From assembly GCA_934646115.1 (NCBI GenBank), contig CAKUEM010000036.1:1-16899 (forward strand): 16,899 bases of DNA, given 5' to 3'. The notes under the pieces were generated by a model. That model was given only the letters and a program-made list of their open reading frames with translations, was not told the origin of the DNA and searched no databases. Source of the stretch: an uncultured Oscillospiraceae bacterium (GTDB lineage Bacteria > Bacillota > Clostridia > Oscillospirales > JAAYXM01). The translations under genes and the position numbers were made by a program. Positions 14,401-16,899 of the stretch are shown piece by piece; positions within the stretch are counted from its first letter, which is position 1; every line of letters begins with the position of its first letter.

Positions 14401-16899
14401 CAGCAGTACCGACGATTATGGCACAGATTATGTAAGCGGCGGTAACGTGCAGGCGCAGATCATCAACATGGTCGACCGCGACGGTCTGGGCGCGGAGAGC
14501 GGACCGAACTATAACGTCCTCTGGCTCAACGCATTGGTTCGCATTGCGGATTACGTTGCGGGCTATCAGACCTATGCGGCGGGCGATATGTATAATAACT
14601 CGCGCTTTGTCAAGATGAATAAGGCGTTCGCACCGCTGACGCTGACGCGCCGCGCGACTGCGCAGATCGGCGACTCGGGCGCGACCGGTAAGGATGGCTT
14701 TATCCAGGGTCCGTCCTCGGCGCTCAAGGCGTTTATGTATACCGGCGATATCGAGCTTGCGCAGATCGCGTATGCGTTCAACGGCGGCACGACGAAGGGC
14801 TTGCATTACGACAAGTATACCAAGGATCCGGAGCGTGCGGCAGAGGATGTACAGGCGGTCATCGACCAGTATGGCGAGTATGACTTCGACCGCAGCCAGA
14901 TGCTTGCGGGCTATGGCTTTAGCATCCTGCGCGACGGTACGTATATCCCGGCGGCAGACAGTGCGAAGGCGCTTGATACCCAGCGCGACTTCTGGTTGTA
15001 TTGGGGCGGCGCGAACAGCCATAAGCATGCCGACGTGCTCAACCTCGGCATCGAGGCATACGGCATGAACATCTCGCCGGATCTCGGCTATCCGGAAACG
15101 GCGGACGGCTCTGACAAGAGCGTGAACTGGGGCATGGGCTCGATCAACCATAATACGGTTATGGTGAATAACCAGCGCCTCAACCAGCCGCGGTCTTACA
15201 CGATCAAGGGCGCGATTCCGCGCCAGAACAGCACGCCGCTGCATTTTGACGATGCAGGCCGCGTGAAGCTGATGGATATCGATGCGCCGAAGACCGTGAC
15301 CAACGGCACCGCATCGGATCCGAACGGCATCTACCGCAGAACCGTCGTGATGATCCGCGTGAATGATGAGATCAGCTACGGCGTGGATTTCTTCCGTGTC
15401 AAGGGCGGCAACGACCATCTCTATAACTTCCACGCGATGAGCGATGAGATCTATGAAACCGAGAACTTGAGCTTTGTTTCGCAGCCAATGGGCAGCTACG
15501 CAGGGCCGGAAGTTCCGTATCAGACGCCGGGCTACAGCAACGGTACCACGTATCTGAAGAACGTGCGCCGTGCAAGCAACCCGGGCAATGAGGTCGCTGT
15601 TGACTTTAAGATCAAAGACTTCCGCGACCAGCTCAAGAAGGATATGGATCTCCATCTCCGCGTGAGCATGCTCAACGACTTTGACCTTTCTGAGCTTGCG
15701 ATCGCAAGCGGTCAGCCGCCGCAGCGTGACGGCAACCCCGAGTGGCTGGAGTTTGCAATGGCGCGCCGCACCGGTAAGGACCTCGATTCGCTCTTTACCA
15801 CGGTGTATGAGCCGTATAACGGCGAGCGCTATATCGACCATATGGAGCAGGTCGAGATCAGCCGCGTCGGTGGCGATAAGCCGCAGGTGACCGATACCGC
15901 AAAGGCGATCAAGATCACCCGCAAAGATGGCAACATTGATTACGTTGTGTATGCAACGAACAATGCGATTCGCTATCGTGTAGACAACATGTTTGACTTC
16001 CAGGGCTTCGTTGGCGTGTGCACGGTGAATGGCGGCGAGATCGTTTACTCCTACGCAAACGATGCGACGCAGATCGCAGACGTGAGCGGTATTGCATCGT
16101 ACAGCGGTAAGGTCGTTGACTTTACCAAGGAGTTGACCAGTCAGAACAACATGACGGTTGAGTTTGACCAGAACGTGGACGCTTCCAAGCTTGTTGGCAA
16201 GCACATCCGCGTGAAGAACGGTCTGACCGAGAACGCGGTTTACCAGATCAACAACGTGACCAGCGCGGGCAACGGCCGCTATGTGCTTGATATGGGCGAT
16301 GTTTCGTTCATCACCAGCACGAAGGACGCGGACGACCTGAACGCGGGCTACAATTACCTGGTCGCGGCGGGCGATTCGTTTGTTATCCCGCTGAACATCA
16401 CCAGCGCGAATGAGCCGTATTTCCTGGAGATCGAGAGTAAGCAGGTCGAGGCGGGCAGTGAGCTGAAGTTCCAGGTCATTGCGGAAAGCCCGGTCGGCAA
16501 TGCGCTGACCTATTCGGCAGGCGAGCTGCCGCGCGGCGCGAACTTCGATGCGGATACGCAGACCTTCACCTGGATCCCGGATTCCTCGCAGCTGGGCGAT
16601 AACGTTGCAACCTTTATCGTGAGCGACGGCGTGTTCTCTGTGAGCAAGTCGGTTCCGATCAAGGTGTACAACCGCACCACCGGCGGTGGTGGGACAGGTG
16701 GCGGCGGCACGCCGAGTCCGCAGCCGCAGCCTCAGCCGCAACCTCAGCCGCAGCCTCAGCCGAAGCCGGAAGAGGATGAAACCACCTTCGCGGCAAGCCC
16801 GGATGAAACAACGGCAAGCAATAAGCTCGGCAGCGTGACGTTCCCGAACGGCACGTTTGAGGGCGACGGTCAGGGCAAGCTTAAGATCACGAAGGACGG
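8456..16899 (+). CDS. Giant secreted multidomain heparinase II/III-like polysaccharide lyase (3' end outside window)
   Basis: The frame is open for 2814 codons to the window end. Residues 1 to about 29 are a Sec signal peptide (KKH..R, hydrophobic SMLLAVCMIIGMAPGL, then AAA/DG). Four related beta-type modules follow at about residues 36-210, 325-505, 691-869 and 1163-1324, separated by about nine Ig-like/BIG2-like domains (the clearest at 968-1060, with VATVDAQGVVTAKGKGSATITA). The lyase part begins at YFTDERV (1614). Its alpha/alpha toroid has a C1680xxC1683/C1709xxC1712 zinc-ribbon-like insert and an H1950...GMH1956Q motif. The heparinase II/III-type beta-sandwich begins near 2153 and carries SHKHAD (H2189, H2191). 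A putative Ig/cadherin-like domain (about 2649-2739), a Gly/Thr linker and a Pro-Gln linker (2743-2771) follow, so a surface-attachment region probably lies beyond the window. Family enzymes cleave uronic-acid glycans by beta-elimination; substrate and activity are not established. AAGGAG supports the ATG start. Confidence 0.9.
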   Translation, partial: MKKHLTNRIVSMLLAVCMIIGMAPGLAAADGTGSDNIVFDFVKAYQGRQGTMDEAKAITYAMTTKGSASEMNTSVVTEPWEFHSTTAAGGNNFVMYLKITGKEGLWLKRKSNYQLKLKLDKGGSYIPYAEVSRYTSGPAAVSLYEYDKANNTVGQLICTKAIPINQAQDSEVALSDAAVTLSAGEYIMRAEVTSGDKDQNCVINKLILKDSSSVTAELAAAFADSKGIVSVKAGEDVMTVLDLSYSDNAVVDYATCNAVPTFAESGIATANVQKDATGLKVSIHGVSEGMTALTVKVTDKNGTSADARINVKVLSDTAPEEKPRDLYFDLKKGDTGVITPFTDYFKTISYAKTTKDSIEELNKSIVTDSWAFMDTTVTGGNNYVGYVSNKIYGMAMCMKGTVTLRLHVPVAGKYIPQVVPYRDKLTKDATIRLYKIENGALAGEPLLVTQVQAEGTSETKAYDLADEPLELEAGEYAFHLTNEIDRTATDRFLTVINGISFKYYNPLSIEAADTTIYLGTDVTVPISATFNGVDVPFRDLERFTTQIPVDGVVKLKNSMGNGGIELTGVKAGNTTITLKAEHQGEKAEKQINITVKEPSAEISATVPIIYINNNTTIPVTFSKAGTPIAFSELTDVKATSSATSTFTVQGISADGLVLRGLKVGSGQVTISANYKGETVSATYNVSVREAKFIYDMRKLFMNYKPEFDLSTVTDWEQTTMGSPKEINKGTTYSSWTDPFIYEDKEPVADFNLGEAIYGLKLLYGWGRLRIRVPVSGVYSFTTQYSRFTQGGIIETYLAPADAENPMAQKYYLGVEDTYGSNQWDTTKHLRNVTLEAGEYIITVNNIGKDPNAGAGFGLLGNFQLIAPKETELYLHADDISRAVIDNVVEIPLHPTLDGAETTFASATELTATVAKEDILSAEIKKNADNTAVLAVTGIKEGSTSVTVNTTIDGRQASVTIPLTVVYKNALDYMELLSEKDELSAGETTALTLNAYQMDGTVMDLSTLTPYYVSDAPSVATVDAQGVVTAKGKGSATITAYLEIGGVLRKASVKVKVLNDPVKTSAALSALSVMEVGDSQALSITGTLLGGGNYSVTSGEFEIVSADPADAATLSGNTLTSNAIGSVTVRAKIPADGDQQELVTEPVTISMIKTEEPAGDPVEHYINFRDPKTQAVGILASSALNEGWGLNRSMTPENVYNDAAVSGRRFRYQVYGIGAQYLNDANQEFNSDITFDVKIANSGVYELRVDGGLYGAGARTAIYVDKQYVGEYDFYSTANVLQGPTVQMNTVALSRGVHTVTFRRISAESNHCTLYIGSMRFTPVETEPTFKGFRLEAEQTTLAAGESCEIKAGGYMSDGSPCNFGNLFAGNAANTDNYAKLEITGDAVKVENGRLIAVKAGSATLRLTGKYNGGTEEVKTLAVTVDDQKIGSVSASLESNTLEAGKSTELMTEAKTENGRTLNAKSVTIKVEAESAGIVKIDGTTITGIGNGMTNLKVSATFNGNTVTTTVPVTVTGAATELILSADITSLKPNDATGAQITAQLKTGESNVDMTNAQITYRSLNESIITVSSTGHVLPVALGKAEVEVTVELAGQTYVGTLLFNISAGKTAASYFTDERVSALRENAEKYSWARENMDATVKKADKYLALNVNFEDFVTTQELPRGCTVGYRWDPNAYYCRFCGCDLRVKYGNYGWILDPINMPWKVQCPDCRRQFPSNDFGSFYELGIDEHGNWSYELAKQKNAELVAAGEDGYLKNILYPDKGEGWGVDDGYGYRTGNMITGTNNKPQEETHTYIAYYNHWGIWYDLGTMEYGGILQDVSETMREAYLYTGDAKYGRVGAVLVDRVADVYPDMEIAPFFPNFFNSDSTTPKGKMVGCIWTYSISSSFTNSYDAFYNMYDDPQVMQTIQAHADKYDVGCAKETPADVREHIEDHLLRENYKSILNGNIHGNFGMHQSLAAITGVVLDTMPDTKEILDWVYASSTDDYGTDYVSGGNVQAQIINMVDRDGLGAESGPNYNVLWLNALVRIADYVAGYQTYAAGDMYNNSRFVKMNKAFAPLTLTRRATAQIGDSGATGKDGFIQGPSSALKAFMYTGDIELAQIAYAFNGGTTKGLHYDKYTKDPERAAEDVQAVIDQYGEYDFDRSQMLAGYGFSILRDGTYIPAADSAKALDTQRDFWLYWGGANSHKHADVLNLGIEAYGMNISPDLGYPETADGSDKSVNWGMGSINHNTVMVNNQRLNQPRSYTIKGAIPRQNSTPLHFDDAGRVKLMDIDAPKTVTNGTASDPNGIYRRTVVMIRVNDEISYGVDFFRVKGGNDHLYNFHAMSDEIYETENLSFVSQPMGSYAGPEVPYQTPGYSNGTTYLKNVRRASNPGNEVAVDFKIKDFRDQLKKDMDLHLRVSMLNDFDLSELAIASGQPPQRDGNPEWLEFAMARRTGKDLDSLFTTVYEPYNGERYIDHMEQVEISRVGGDKPQVTDTAKAIKITRKDGNIDYVVYATNNAIRYRVDNMFDFQGFVGVCTVNGGEIVYSYANDATQIADVSGIASYSGKVVDFTKELTSQNNMTVEFDQNVDASKLVGKHIRVKNGLTENAVYQINNVTSAGNGRYVLDMGDVSFITSTKDADDLNAGYNYLVAAGDSFVIPLNITSANEPYFLEIESKQVEAGSELKFQVIAESPVGNALTYSAGELPRGANFDADTQTFTWIPDSSQLGDNVATFIVSDGVFSVSKSVPIKVYNRTTGGGGTGGGGTPSPQPQPQPQPQPQPQPKPEEDETTFAASPDETTASNKLGSVTFPNGTFEGDGQGKLKITKD
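16682..16768 (+). other. Low-complexity linker: Gly/Thr stretch then seven Pro-Gln repeats
   Basis: Within the lyase gene the codons read GGGGTGGGGTPS, then seven Pro-Gln pairs, then PKP and an acidic EEDE. Such linkers usually span cell wall between a catalytic part and a surface anchor in Gram-positive proteins. What follows (residues about 2772-2814) is not recognised. Confidence 0.85.

Noticed and set aside
13547..16741. A 1064-codon open reading frame on the minus strand opposite the lyase gene
   Set aside because: It is codon-on-codon in register with the sense frame, so its lack of stops only means that TTA, CTA and TCA codons are absent from this part of the lyase gene. Its translation is Arg/Ile/Val-rich without recognisable domains, and no ribosome binding site was seen for it.

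Overview
The window looks like a chromosomal segment of a GC-rich Clostridia-type Firmicute (Bacillota). The signs are strong AGGAGG-type ribosome binding sites, near-consensus sigma-A promoters (TTGACA-N17-TATAAT), the Firmicute gene order ylxM-ffh and rpsP-khpA, a DegV/FakB protein, and a secreted multidomain polysaccharide lyase. I cannot name the genus from sequence alone.

Layout. (1) 1-2540, plus strand: the 3' part of a glutaminyl-tRNA synthetase gene (glnS), then a complete glutamyl-tRNA synthetase gene (gltX) 14 bp downstream, closed by a bidirectional hairpin terminator (2564-2596) shared with the converging degV gene. (2) 2655-4610: a minus-strand DegV-family fatty-acid-binding protein and a divergent plus-strand TetR-family regulator. 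The 456-bp gap between them holds a near-consensus plus-strand promoter with an interrupted dyad inside it (candidate operator), hairpins, and a 47-bp tandem repeat (3.4 copies) that would lie in the tetR mRNA leader. (3) 4637-7208: ylxM-ffh (signal recognition particle) from a perfect consensus promoter, then rpsP-khpA, ended by a strong bidirectional terminator. The usual rimM-trmD-rplS continuation of the rpsP operon is absent. A 19-bp hairpin-forming element (consensus TGTAAAGYAGWTTWSCTTT) occurs three times around these genes. (4) 7265-16899: a minus-strand AraC-family regulator (GTG start, good minus-strand promoter) diverging from a very large plus-strand gene (8456 to beyond the window end, at least 2814 codons).

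The large gene encodes a secreted modular enzyme. It has a signal peptide, four divergent copies of a ~170-residue beta-type module alternating with about nine Ig-like (BIG2-like) domains, a central heparinase II/III-like lyase region carrying a CxxC...CxxC zinc-ribbon-like insert, a putative Ig/cadherin-like domain, and a Gly/Thr then Pro-Gln linker running off the window. With the adjacent AraC regulator it suggests a locus for degrading an extracellular uronic-acid-type glycan; the substrate is unknown.

The housekeeping parts (tRNA charging, SRP, ribosome) look ordinary. The most interesting material is the giant lyase with its regulator, the repeat-bearing operator/leader region upstream of tetR, and the three-copy TGTAAAG element.
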